A stretch of DNA of 64,000 bases from CAYRJA01 sp964424455 (GTDB taxonomy: Bacteria; Bacteroidota; Bacteroidia; Chitinophagales; UBA10324), in NCBI GenBank assembly GCA_964424455.1, contig CAYRJA010000004.1, positions 5,224-69,223 of the forward strand, written 5' to 3'. The stretch's first letter is position 1; each line of letters begins with the position of its first letter. The notes below the pieces were generated by a model. The model was not told where the DNA came from, did no database searches, and was given only the letters and a program-made list of their open reading frames with translations. Position numbers and translations under genes: made by a program. Shown in pieces: positions 27,001-34,762 of this stretch.

Positions 27001-27238
27001 GACAATTATGACATCTGTTACAGTTCTGCTCGTTCTTCTTATTCTCTTTATTTTTGGCGGTGATGTTATCCGCGGATTTTCTTTTGCACTACTGGTAGGT
27101 ATTGGTTTTGGAGTATATTCTTCCGTTTTTGTTGCTACTCCGATTGTAATTGATTTAACAAAAGATAAAGAGAAACTGAAAGCGGGCGTAGCCCCAACAC
27201 CCAAAGCGCCGATGGCTTCAGCGACAAAAACGAATTGA
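24098..27238 (+). CDS. secDF: protein translocase subunit SecDF (fused)
   Basis: SecD and SecF are fused in one 1046-residue chain, as is common in Bacteroidota. SecDF uses the proton gradient to pull preproteins through SecYEG. The SecD part has an N-terminal helix, LGLDLQGGMNVVLQV (about residue 107) and a large periplasmic domain whose middle (about 300-345) is a Ser/Asn/Asp-rich insertion. The helices with GIVLTMGMAVDANVLIHERI carry the proton-relay Asp. The SecF part begins near residue 720, with GVDFKGGRSYVVRF (about 752) and GYSVNDTVIVFDRIRE. It is monocistronic: a -7 box before it and a terminator hairpin after it. Confidence 0.96.
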   Translation: MKGKGIVQFFAIALILVCIYQLSFNVVTSRIESRADKFANLIVLKGKTVESVLPSDKFKRGAVEDSINRELKKYRQQYLDSVSNEVVYNIGITSFTYQKCKEQQLNLGLDLQGGMNVVLQVSMRDLIQSLADHNKDTTFLKALDLADKNESIESQKGYVTLFGEAYKELSPTGRLAAIFNTKDNADKIKYNSTNEEVLAVIKTQADDAFNRTYNILRSRIDKFGVTQPNITAQPSTGRVVVELPGVDNPQRVRKLLQASAKLEFWETYSAQEIYPYFERVNKALGARLSESEKGVSKDTTNLTAESNPLLNDSTKAKDSTLSNLVNSSTPNADSSALAKKQIAENPFFAHVYIPQYKDEQDGQQKIAPGPSVGIVLGKDTAKVNKYLSYDFVKSELPRDVKFLWSAKPYEGTQSSYVLYAIRKPAGEESAPLEGDAVVNARQDFDQNNRPEVSMTMSSEGGRVWKNLTAKNVNKSIAIVLDNYVQSAPNVINEIPNGRSSITGGFTIEEAKDLANILQAGKLPAPAKIVAEDLVGPSLGEESIHAGIRSVIIAFIAILAFMVMYYNTSGIVANIALFLNLFFIIGVLASLSATLTLAGIAGIVLTMGMAVDANVLIHERIKEELAHGKTLIKAINDGHHRSYSAVFDTHLTTLITGLILAYFGLGPVLGYATTLNIGIILTLFTAVFLAHLIMYWWVSGKGRDMKFSTALTPSRINHLNIQFVKKRKYAYVISGTLVLISLISVFTKGFDYGVDFKGGRSYVVRFDQPVNTTDIRSAIEKVEGEAPIVKTYGGSNKVKITSVFLVDKHDTKTDSLASVALYNGVKGFLDPNVTYEQFRDKNILSSQLVGPTISDEIRRSAVKAIIFSLIGIFLYILVRFRKWQFALGAIIALAHDVIIVMGAYSLFSGVLPFTLEVDETFVAAALTVMGYSVNDTVIVFDRIREFLREHPASDMKTLINDAINSTLSRTIMTSVTVLLVLLILFIFGGDVIRGFSFALLVGIGFGVYSSVFVATPIVIDLTKDKEKLKAGVAPTPKAPMASATKTN

Positions 27239-27258
27239 TTTCAATTTGAGAACAAATG

Positions 27259-27291
27259 AAATGGCAGTAAAAATCTTTTTCGCTGCCATTT
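27259..27291 (+). terminator. rho-independent terminator after secDF
   Basis: AAATGGCAG (27259-27267) pairs with CTGCCATTT (27283-27291), followed by a T-rich TCTTTTTAT, 20 bases after the secDF stop. Confidence 0.75.
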
Positions 27292-27344
27292 TCTTTTTAT
27301 AGGCAGTTCTCATATTTGCGCATATTGAAATTGTTTTCGGATAC

Positions 27345-27680
27345 TTATCCGAACGTTACTTCCCTGATACAGCAAACAGGGAGTGCAACTCCTCCTTTCA
27401 GAATAATGTTTTTTTCTGTAACAGCCCAAATGGTAGTGAAGACTTCTTTTACCCCTTCAGTGGTTTCAAAAGTTATTTTTATCTTCGTGTAAAAAGTGTG
27501 TGAGAGTTGAGTCGCTCGCTGTAACATTAGCCGGCGGTTTAGAAAATCTTCAGTGCATTTTAGCACTTCTGATGAAACACACTTTAAGTTGGGAATTTTT
27601 TCTTTATTGATGCGTTCAGGTGTAGAAACTTCCATGAGAAACGTTTTGGTTGGTGCTTTTTCTACGATTAGAATACACAT
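27345..27680 (-). CDS. conserved-looking hypothetical protein
   Basis: I do not know a named family. The frame is open from 27746, but that start overlaps the divergent CoA-binding gene; ATG at 27680 gives 111 residues. The C-terminal half (FYTKIKITFETTEGVKEVFT then TIWAVTEKNIILKGG) reads as a compact beta-sheet domain, and I recall similar short Bacteroidota proteins with T-x-W-A-x-T-E-K followed by a long strand. It is cytoplasmic, with no signal peptide. A perfect 20-base dyad lies just upstream between it and the divergent gene. Confidence 0.6.
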   Translation of the reverse strand: MCILIVEKAPTKTFLMEVSTPERINKEKIPNLKCVSSEVLKCTEDFLNRRLMLQRATQLSHTFYTKIKITFETTEGVKEVFTTIWAVTEKNIILKGGVALPVCCIREVTFG

Positions 27681-27685
27681 AGAGT

Positions 27686-27705
27686 TATACCTATTTATAG
27701 GTATA
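27686..27705. promoter_or_regulatory. operator-like perfect dyad between divergent genes
   Basis: TATACCTAT-TT-ATAGGTATA is a perfect 9-base inverted repeat, 6 bases upstream of the minus-strand ATG (27680) and 26 bases upstream of the plus-strand ATG (27731). Its position suits a regulator acting on both genes. The regulator is not known. Confidence 0.4.
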
Positions 27706-27730
27706 TTTTGTTTTACTAAAAGTGTAGTCA

Positions 27731-28111
27731 ATGATACAAATATCAAATAATGTTAAACTTACCTTAGTACTGGGGGCTTCCACTAACCATGGCAGGTATT
27801 CATTCCTTGCTGCGAAAAGTCTGTTGCAGCATGGACATCCGGTTATATTAGTCGGAAGATCCGAAGGAGAAATTGATGGAAACAAAATTCATAAATCAAT
27901 CCCGGACGATGTGAAAGTGGATACTGTAACACTTTACCTTAGTCCTGATAACCAAAAGCAATATTATCACCACATCATTAATCTGAAGCCAAAGCGTATC
28001 ATTTTTAATCCCGGTGCTGAGAATCAGGAATTTGAGGAACTTGCTGCAGAAAACGGAATTGAAACGGAAGAGGCGTGTACGCTGGTGCTTCTCTCTATTG
28101 GGAAATACTAA
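27731..28111 (+). CDS. CoA-binding domain (YccU-like) Rossmann protein
   Basis: A 126-residue single-domain protein with TLVLGASTNHGRYSFLAAKS near the N-terminus and HPVILVGRSEGEIDGNKIHK, the pattern of the small CoA_binding_2 (YccU) proteins. The family folds like the nucleotide-binding part of succinyl-CoA synthetase, and its cellular role is unknown. The late KPKRIIFNPGAENQEFEELA and CTLVLL match the family end. It is divergent from the hypothetical gene, with the 20-base dyad between them. Confidence 0.8.
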   Translation: MIQISNNVKLTLVLGASTNHGRYSFLAAKSLLQHGHPVILVGRSEGEIDGNKIHKSIPDDVKVDTVTLYLSPDNQKQYYHHIINLKPKRIIFNPGAENQEFEELAAENGIETEEACTLVLLSIGKY

Positions 28112-28193
28112 ATACAAGAATATATTATCATGTTTATGGAGTTTCTTTGATTAATACATCTTTATAGAAATAATTCTAAAAAATCAACACGCT

Positions 28194-29795
28194 ATGAAAA
28201 AGCTAATTGTTCTTACTCTTCTTGCATGGATTAATGTTACAGCCCTTGCTCAAAAGAAAATGGAAGTAAAATCGGAGATAACATCTGTAACAGTCTATTT
28301 AACCGGAGCAGAAATTAATCGCCAGGCAGCCGCAAACATCAGTACCGGCACAACAGATGTAATCTTTACCAATTTACCTGCAAACTTGAATCAGCAAACT
28401 ATTAATGTTTCTGCTGACAGTAAATTGATTATTCAGTCTATTCAATACCGTATGAATTATATGCAGTCACCGGAAATGAATATTGAAACTAAAAAATGGA
28501 AAGATTCATTAGACGTTGTCAATAAACTATTGGCACAAGTGCAGGACAGAAAAGATGTATTAACATCAGAAACTCAGTTATTGGAAGCAAATCAAACTGT
28601 AACAGGACAAAACAGCGGAATGAATTTTGAAACAATGAAACAATACCATGACTATTACATTCAGATGATGACCCAGAATAAAGCCAAACTGCTGGCAGAA
28701 GAAGAAACAGAAACAAAACTGAATGAAATAAAACAACGACTTACAAAGCAATTAGCCGATTATCAGGCAAAACAGTTGCAGCCAAAAGGTGAAATATGGA
28801 TTTCTGTGCATTCAGATAACCCGCTCAATGCTAAGTTTAATCTTAGCTATTTTGTTTACACTGCAGGGTGGAGTCCGGAATATGACTTACGCAGTGAGAG
28901 TATTAAAAGTAATGTAAAAATTACCTACAAAGCAAGATTATGGCAGAGTACAAATGAAGATTGGAGAAATGTAAAATTAAAGCTCTCATCCGGCAATCCT
29001 ACGCTTGGAGCCGTTGGTCCCATATTTTCTACATGGTATATGGATTATTACTATGGAAATACCGGAGGCAAAAGAATGGAGGGATTATCATTGAGTAATG
29101 CACCTTCTGTTACAGAAAAAATGAGCAAGAATGAAGATATATCTGAAACAAGCGCTAACTATACTTCCGTAAGTAACACTCAATTTGCAACTGAGTTTGA
29201 TATTTCGATTCCCAGTACTATTCCATCTGATGGAGAACCACATCTTGTAAGCATTCAGAACTACGAACTTGCTTCTAATTACGAGTATTATACTATTCCA
29301 AAATTTGATTATGATGTGTTCTTAACTGCACAGATAAGCGGATGGGAGAAACTGAATCTGCTTCCGGGTAATGCAAATATTTTCTTTGAAGGCAGTTATG
29401 TTGGTCAGAGTTATATAGATGTGAATAACACACAGGATACACTAAGTATTTTTCTTGGGCGGGATAAAAAGATTATTGTAAAGCGTGAGAAGGTAAAAGA
29501 TTTTACAAAGAAACGGGTTATTGGAAGCATCTTTAAACAAACAGTTGCTTATGACATTTCCATCAGGAATACAAAATCCGAACCTGTTACAGTTAAGATT
29601 ATTGACCAATATCCTATTTCAGCAAATAGTGAAATAGAAGTAATATTAGAGGATGCAGGCGGTGCAACAGTAGATGCTGAAAACGGCAAGTTGACATGGA
29701 ATCCATCACTGAAACCGAATTCAGAACAAAAATTCCGGTATTCATTCAGCGTTAAATTCCCTGAAAAAAAGAGAGTCTATGCTCCGCTATTTTAG
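28194..29795 (+). CDS. DUF4139 (mucoidy inhibitor MuiA-like) secreted protein
   Basis: A 533-residue exported protein: a signal peptide (MKKLIVLTLLAWINVTALAQ), a DUF4140-like strand domain (about residues 28-95, SVTVYLTGAEINRQA), a long coiled-coil stretch (about 100-190), and a DUF4139 domain starting at the family motif VYTAGWSPEYDLR and continuing to the end (VKIIDQYPISANSEIEVILE). The family is linked by name to mucoidy inhibition, but no activity is known. A terminator follows, so it is transcribed separately from the polysaccharide export genes downstream. Confidence 0.85.
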   Translation: MKKLIVLTLLAWINVTALAQKKMEVKSEITSVTVYLTGAEINRQAAANISTGTTDVIFTNLPANLNQQTINVSADSKLIIQSIQYRMNYMQSPEMNIETKKWKDSLDVVNKLLAQVQDRKDVLTSETQLLEANQTVTGQNSGMNFETMKQYHDYYIQMMTQNKAKLLAEEETETKLNEIKQRLTKQLADYQAKQLQPKGEIWISVHSDNPLNAKFNLSYFVYTAGWSPEYDLRSESIKSNVKITYKARLWQSTNEDWRNVKLKLSSGNPTLGAVGPIFSTWYMDYYYGNTGGKRMEGLSLSNAPSVTEKMSKNEDISETSANYTSVSNTQFATEFDISIPSTIPSDGEPHLVSIQNYELASNYEYYTIPKFDYDVFLTAQISGWEKLNLLPGNANIFFEGSYVGQSYIDVNNTQDTLSIFLGRDKKIIVKREKVKDFTKKRVIGSIFKQTVAYDISIRNTKSEPVTVKIIDQYPISANSEIEVILEDAGGATVDAENGKLTWNPSLKPNSEQKFRYSFSVKFPEKKRVYAPLF

Positions 29796-29816
29796 AGATA
29801 GTATTATCTGAGTTCC

Positions 29817-29848
29817 AAAGGGCTGAAACACTTTCTGTTCAGCCCTTT
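29817..29848 (+). terminator. rho-independent terminator after the DUF4139 gene
   Basis: AAAGGGCTGAA (29817-29827) pairs perfectly with TTCAGCCCTTT (29838-29848), followed by TGTTTTT. It starts 21 bases after the stop. Confidence 0.85.
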
Positions 29849-29900
29849 TGTTTTTAATTTGATATTCATATCTCACTTTTCATTTTGAGAAAAGTAATTT

Positions 29901-29908
29901 TATTTTTG
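29901..29908 (+). promoter_or_regulatory. -7 promoter box for the polysaccharide export operon
   Basis: TATTTTTG fits TAnnTTTG, 22 bases before the exporter ATG and directly after the terminator of the preceding gene. Confidence 0.45.
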
Positions 29909-29929
29909 TCCGAATCTTAAAATGACTGT

Positions 29930-32293
29930 ATGAAATTGCTTTCGGGTTTTTGCCTGATATTCTGCCTGATGATAAAGTTTTCCTTTAGTCAGGACACTTC
30001 TAAAATTCTTTCCCCTTCAACTATTCAGTCATTAATTAATTCAAAAAGTCCTCAACTCCAGCAGCTTGGAATAACCCCTCAACAGATTCAGAGCGCAACT
30101 GATCAGATATTGCCTGAACTGCAAAATGGCAATACCGGACAAATTCAGGCAGGAAGCGCTCAGACAAAAACACAGACACCTGTAATCGTTCTCAACCAAT
30201 CCGATACTATAATTAAGAAAGTACAGCCCCAGCAACCGGAAGAGGAAAAACTTCCCCACTCAAATATTTTTGGTATTGACTATTTCAGAAATCAGATACT
30301 CAGCACATTCAATAAATCTTCTGATATGCAGGCTCCTGATAATTACATCATCGGAGTAGGAGATAAGCTTGCTGTAAATGTATGGGGCTATTCAAGTTTC
30401 AGTAGTGTTTACACAGTGGACGAAACCGGCTCTATCTTTCCTTCTCAAACAGGAAAGATTTATGTAAAAGGACTGACATATAAAGATGCACAGGCATTAG
30501 TCAGGAGCCGCTTCGGTACTTTCTTAGATTTAAGAAATTCACAGATTGAAATTATTCTGACTTATTCAAGAGTTATTCAGGTGAATATTGTAGGTGAAGT
30601 GTTAACCCCAGGCACTTTTACAATGCCGGCAACCAATACAGTATTTAATGCATTGGTGGCGGCTCAGGGTCCTTCCAATACAGGTTCGCTGAGAAAGATT
30701 TATGTAAAGCGAAACGGACAAACTGCAAAGACACTGGATGTGTACCAGTTTCTTTTGAACCCGGATGGGAAGGAAGATTATTTCTTACAGAACAACGATT
30801 ATATTTTTGTTCCGCCTGTTAGCCGGCATGTTAAAATTGGAGGTGAAGTGCTTCGCCCCTATATATATGAATTGATTGAGAATGAAAACCTGATGAAACT
30901 GTTAGGCTATGCCGGTGGACTTACCAGTAAAGCTTACACAGGAAGTATTCAGATTGAAAGATATGTTGGCAACGAGTTTCGTTTAATTGATTTGAAGTTA
31001 GATAGTCTGAAAGAAGCAAAGGGTGATTTTGTGTTACAGAATGGAGATAATATTATTATCAATGCATTACCTGAGCAATTGTTAACATTAGTTAAAATCA
31101 ACGGGCCTGTAGTACAACCGGGACAGTACTCTTTTACTGAGGGGGAAAAACTTTCAGATTTGTTTGCAAAAAATCCATTGCAAAAGAATGCATTATTAGA
31201 CCGCGGTTATATCATTCGTACAGATGAAAATGATTTTTCAAAAAAATATTTGTCATTTAACCCGGGGAATGTATTAAAGGATAAAAATTCTCCGGATAAT
31301 CTTCAGTTACAGAATCTGGATGTAATAAATCTTTTTGCAAAGAACAATTACACCAATGAGTTTACCGTAAAAATTTCGGGAGCAGTAAGAAGCGAGGGTG
31401 AGTTTCCGTTTGGAGAAGGAATGACATTACAGGATATTCTCTATTATTCAGGAGGATTGAGGCCTGAGGCAGCAAATAACAGAATTGAAATTTCCAGAGT
31501 AATTAAAACGGATGCAGATAAAAGTGTAACACCTATCCATGTTATTGTACAAAGTATGGAGATAGGGAAAGACTTGTCTATTGATGCAGCAGCAGCAGGT
31601 TATAAATTAGAGCCGTACGATGAAATTGTAGTAAGAACTGTTGCAAATTACAAGCGTCCTGATAATGTTACTATCAATGGAGAAGTGCTTTATCCCGGAA
31701 CTTATTCAATGCTTGATAAAACGGAACGAATCAGCAGTTTAATTAAGCGGGCAGGCGGTTTAACACAGTGGTCTTATGGTGAAGATGCTATTCTCTACAG
31801 AAAAAATGAAGACAAGGGGTTTGTACTGATGCATTTAGACAGGGCATTAAAGAAACCGAATAACAAGTACGATTTTATTTTGCGTCCAGGTGATTTAATC
31901 ACCATTCCGAAAGCCACGAACATTGTAACACTTGCAGGATGTATCCGCTTTCCGTTTGTGGACACACTGCATCAAATTAATGTTCCATATACACAGGGAA
32001 AAAGAGCCAAATTTTATATCAAAAAGTATGGATTAGGTTTTGATAAAAATTCAAAACGAGTAATGACTTATTCCATTAACAGCGGACAAAATGTAAAAGG
32101 GTGTCATCGTTTCTTGTTATTCAATGTTTATCCTAAGGTAGAGAATGGTGCAACTGTCTTTGTGCCGATTAAACCTTTGAAAGAGCGTGCGTTTGAAGAA
32201 AAGAATAAAGTGGATTGGAATTCAACGATTGAAAATATTACAGTAAAACTTACTGCTATTGCAACACTTGCCATCCTGCTTGCCAGATTATAA
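29930..32293 (+). CDS. Wza-like polysaccharide export protein with multiple SLBB domains
   Basis: A 787-residue outer-membrane exporter. After a signal peptide (about residues 1-21) and a Gln-rich linker, the polysaccharide-export domain begins YIIGVGDKLAVNVWGYS near residue 139. At least five SLBB units follow, each opening with a strand such as VNIVGEVLTPGTFTM, VKIGGEVLRPYIYEL, VKINGPVVQPGQYSF, VKISGAVRSEGEFPF and VTINGEVLYPGTYSM. The C-terminus ends in a hydrophobic helix (IATLAILLARL). It is much longer than E. coli Wza because of the extra SLBB units. It should form the exit channel for capsule or exopolysaccharide. It is the first gene of an operon reaching to cysQ. Confidence 0.9.
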   Translation: MKLLSGFCLIFCLMIKFSFSQDTSKILSPSTIQSLINSKSPQLQQLGITPQQIQSATDQILPELQNGNTGQIQAGSAQTKTQTPVIVLNQSDTIIKKVQPQQPEEEKLPHSNIFGIDYFRNQILSTFNKSSDMQAPDNYIIGVGDKLAVNVWGYSSFSSVYTVDETGSIFPSQTGKIYVKGLTYKDAQALVRSRFGTFLDLRNSQIEIILTYSRVIQVNIVGEVLTPGTFTMPATNTVFNALVAAQGPSNTGSLRKIYVKRNGQTAKTLDVYQFLLNPDGKEDYFLQNNDYIFVPPVSRHVKIGGEVLRPYIYELIENENLMKLLGYAGGLTSKAYTGSIQIERYVGNEFRLIDLKLDSLKEAKGDFVLQNGDNIIINALPEQLLTLVKINGPVVQPGQYSFTEGEKLSDLFAKNPLQKNALLDRGYIIRTDENDFSKKYLSFNPGNVLKDKNSPDNLQLQNLDVINLFAKNNYTNEFTVKISGAVRSEGEFPFGEGMTLQDILYYSGGLRPEAANNRIEISRVIKTDADKSVTPIHVIVQSMEIGKDLSIDAAAAGYKLEPYDEIVVRTVANYKRPDNVTINGEVLYPGTYSMLDKTERISSLIKRAGGLTQWSYGEDAILYRKNEDKGFVLMHLDRALKKPNNKYDFILRPGDLITIPKATNIVTLAGCIRFPFVDTLHQINVPYTQGKRAKFYIKKYGLGFDKNSKRVMTYSINSGQNVKGCHRFLLFNVYPKVENGATVFVPIKPLKERAFEEKNKVDWNSTIENITVKLTAIATLAILLARL

Positions 32294-32315
32294 AAGTGAA
32301 AAAATACGGATATAA

Positions 32316-33413
32316 ATGAGTGAACAAATTATCCATAAAGACGAGACTGAAATAGACTTTGTCGCAATAGGTGATCGTATAAAGAAGTCGTTCTTCTATC
32401 TACTTAGAAGATGGTGGATTATATTAATAGCTGTTGTTATTGGAGGAATACTGGGATTAGCATTATCAAAATGGTACGGAACAAAATATGTAGCTAACGC
32501 AGCTTTTACAGTGCAGGGGCAATCGCAAACTTCGGCAGTACTTAACTCAGCGCTGTCACTCGCTTCCTCACTGGGATTAGGAAGTAAAAGTTCCGGCGGT
32601 GATTATGACAATAACTTTTTTGCCAGCTTAATTCAATCGAGACGGGTGCTGAAAGAAAGCCTCCTGGAGAAAGATGTAGTTAATGGAAATAAAGCCACGT
32701 TGGCAGAACATTATATACGCATTTACGGAATGGACAAAACAATATTGGGCAATGAGTCATTTCTTTCTGATTTTTCGTTTAAGCACTTTACGCTTAATTC
32801 CCTTACTGCTGCGGAGGATAGTGTTTTGACTATAGTTTACAATAAAATTATAAATAAGAATTTAGTGGTTAATTACGATGACAGCAAGCCGTTCAATGCT
32901 GTTACACTTACCACCTATTCAAGAGACCTGTCAAAGAATCTGATGAAGCATTTGATTAATAATACTTCAAGGTATTACATGGAAAATATTTACGAGTTGA
33001 ATAATAGCAACCTGAAAATTGCGGAGTTCCGGCTTGATTCACTCTCCAATGCGCTGAAAGAAATGGATAACAAAGTAGCAGCGATGAAAGACAATGCTAA
33101 TAATATTATAAAGCAATCAGGATTAGTTGCATTAAATGCCGCCATCAGAGACCAGGGGCTTTTAAATATTCAGTATTCATCTGCTGTGAATAATTATGAA
33201 CTTGCCAAAGTAGCATTGATAACAAACATTCCCATTCTGAATGTTATAGATGCTCCTTCATTTTCTACAGAAGTAAAATTTATCCCTATGATAATAGCCA
33301 TAATCGTAGGAGGATTTTTAGCTGGGTTATTTGTTGGCGGATTTTTGTGGATGAGATTCCTTATTGTAGGTAAAACAAGAAATATGAAAGCGCCTGCAAC
33401 TCCTGATAATTAA
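32316..33413 (+). CDS. Wzz-like chain-length/co-polymerase protein
   Basis: A 365-residue inner-membrane protein with the Wzz topology: a cytoplasmic N-terminus, a first helix at about residues 32-52 (WWIILIAVVIGGILGLALSK), a large periplasmic part containing a coiled-coil segment (about 225-265), and a second helix near 328-348 (IPMIIAIIVGGFLAGLFVGG). There is no Walker-type tyrosine kinase domain, so it is the non-kinase type. It should set polymer length and link the polymerase to the Wza-like channel encoded 22 bases upstream. Confidence 0.85.
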   Translation: MSEQIIHKDETEIDFVAIGDRIKKSFFYLLRRWWIILIAVVIGGILGLALSKWYGTKYVANAAFTVQGQSQTSAVLNSALSLASSLGLGSKSSGGDYDNNFFASLIQSRRVLKESLLEKDVVNGNKATLAEHYIRIYGMDKTILGNESFLSDFSFKHFTLNSLTAAEDSVLTIVYNKIINKNLVVNYDDSKPFNAVTLTTYSRDLSKNLMKHLINNTSRYYMENIYELNNSNLKIAEFRLDSLSNALKEMDNKVAAMKDNANNIIKQSGLVALNAAIRDQGLLNIQYSSAVNNYELAKVALITNIPILNVIDAPSFSTEVKFIPMIIAIIVGGFLAGLFVGGFLWMRFLIVGKTRNMKAPATPDN

Positions 33414-33474
33414 TTCAATATTATTGATTTCATTTGCGCTCATGACAAATTTGTTATCCCGGCTATTCGGCAGT

Positions 33475-33484
33475 AAAAAAAAAA
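33475..33484 (+). repeat. A10 homopolymer tract before the CpsB-like phosphatase
   Basis: Ten consecutive A lie 32 bases after an ATG at 33442. With 10 A that frame stops at once; with 11 (or 8) A it runs straight into the phosphatase frame, adding an N-terminus MTNLLSRLFGSKKK typical of the family. Confidence 0.8.
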
Positions 33485-33503
33485 CACTTCACCTGAGTTA
33501 AGG

Positions 33504-34193
33504 GTGGTAGTGGATATTCACTCCCATTTTATTCCCGGTATTGATGATGGTGTTCAGTCAAAAGATGAATCATTACACCTGATTACTCAGATGAGTCATC
33601 TGGGGTACAAGAAACTGATAACCACTCCTCATATTTTCTTTGGAGTGTATAACAACACACCGGAAATTATTCTTTCCGGATTAGAAAAAATGAGAGATGC
33701 CGTCCGAAGCGCCGGATTAAATATCCAGCTCGAAGCTGCCTCTGAATATTTTTTCGATGAGAAATTTATTGAGAGTGTAAAAAAAAGCAATCTGCTTACA
33801 TTCGGAGATAAATATGTTTTGTTTGAGCTTGCATCAATGACAAAACCACCACAACTGGAGGAAATGGTATTTGAGTTAAATACACTCGGATACAAACCGG
33901 TACTTGCCCATCCTGAGCGGTATGTTTATTTTCACACCCCCGATTTAGAGGAGTATCACAAGTTGCATGACATGGGTTTATTATTTCAGTTGAATGTCTT
34001 ATCACTTGCAGCATTTTATTCTGTACCTATTCGGAAATATGCGCGCCAGCTTATCAAGAGCGGTTTAGTGGACTTGGTCGGGTCAGATATGCATAATCAA
34101 AGGTATCTTAACGAGTTTAAGTTTGCCTTAGAGGATAATTACTACATTGACCTGATTAATTCAGGAAAAATATTAAATAACCAACTACTGTAG
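33504..34193 (+). CDS. CpsB/CapC-like PHP-family tyrosine-protein phosphatase
   Basis: A 229-residue PHP-domain protein. Metal ligands are visible in DIHSHFIPGIDDG at the start, TTPHIF near residue 40, HPERY near 136 and GSDMHN near 194. Such enzymes dephosphorylate tyrosine kinases that control capsule synthesis, although no kinase is seen here. The annotated start is GTG 33504. Homologues usually have about 20 more residues, and an upstream ATG at 33442 would supply them if the A10 tract had one more A. The gene may therefore be phase-variable, use slippage, or carry a sequencing error. It lies between the Wzz-like gene and rfbC in the operon. Confidence 0.85.
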   Translation: MVVDIHSHFIPGIDDGVQSKDESLHLITQMSHLGYKKLITTPHIFFGVYNNTPEIILSGLEKMRDAVRSAGLNIQLEAASEYFFDEKFIESVKKSNLLTFGDKYVLFELASMTKPPQLEEMVFELNTLGYKPVLAHPERYVYFHTPDLEEYHKLHDMGLLFQLNVLSLAAFYSVPIRKYARQLIKSGLVDLVGSDMHNQRYLNEFKFALEDNYYIDLINSGKILNNQLL

Positions 34194-34199
34194 CAGTTT

Positions 34200-34754
34200 A
34201 TGCCGTTTGTAAAAACAGAATTTCCAGGGCTTGTAATATTTGATCCTGTAATCTTTAAAGACAACAGAGGATACTTCTACGAAAGTTTCAACGCACGAAC
34301 TTTTGAGAAGGAAGGAATCACGCAGCCGTTTGTACAGGATAATCAGTCCTTTTCAGAAAAGGGAACTTTGCGCGGACTCCATTACCAACTGGAACCTTAT
34401 GCACAGGCAAAATTAGTCAGGGTAATTGATGGAGAAGTTTTGGATGTGGCAGTGGATCTTCGTGCAGGTTCTCCAACATTCAAAAAATCATTCAGTATTA
34501 TTTTGTCCGGAGAAAATGCCAAACAGTTATATGTGCCTCGCGGATTTGCACACGGATATGCCGTACTGAGTGAAACAGCAACATTCTTTTACAAGTGTGA
34601 CAATTTCTATTCAAAAGAAAACGAAGGAGGAATTCATTATGCTGATCCGGAATTGATGATTGATTGGATGCTGGATGAAAAAGAAATTCTTCTTTCAGAA
34701 AAAGACAAAGCGAACCCTTTGTTTAAAAATGCAAAAATGAATTTTGTTTATTAA
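34200..34754 (+). CDS. rfbC: dTDP-4-dehydrorhamnose 3,5-epimerase
   Basis: RfbC epimerises C3 and C5 of dTDP-4-keto-6-deoxyglucose, the third step of dTDP-L-rhamnose synthesis. The 184-residue cupin has DNRGYFYESFNARTFEKEGI, QDNQSFSEKGTLRGLHYQ with the catalytic His, and the later FAHGYAVLSE motif. It is preceded by the phosphatase gene (6 bases) and followed by rfbD (8 bases), so the three are co-transcribed. Confidence 0.95.
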   Translation: MPFVKTEFPGLVIFDPVIFKDNRGYFYESFNARTFEKEGITQPFVQDNQSFSEKGTLRGLHYQLEPYAQAKLVRVIDGEVLDVAVDLRAGSPTFKKSFSIILSGENAKQLYVPRGFAHGYAVLSETATFFYKCDNFYSKENEGGIHYADPELMIDWMLDEKEILLSEKDKANPLFKNAKMNFVY

Positions 34755-34762
34755 TACATCAG

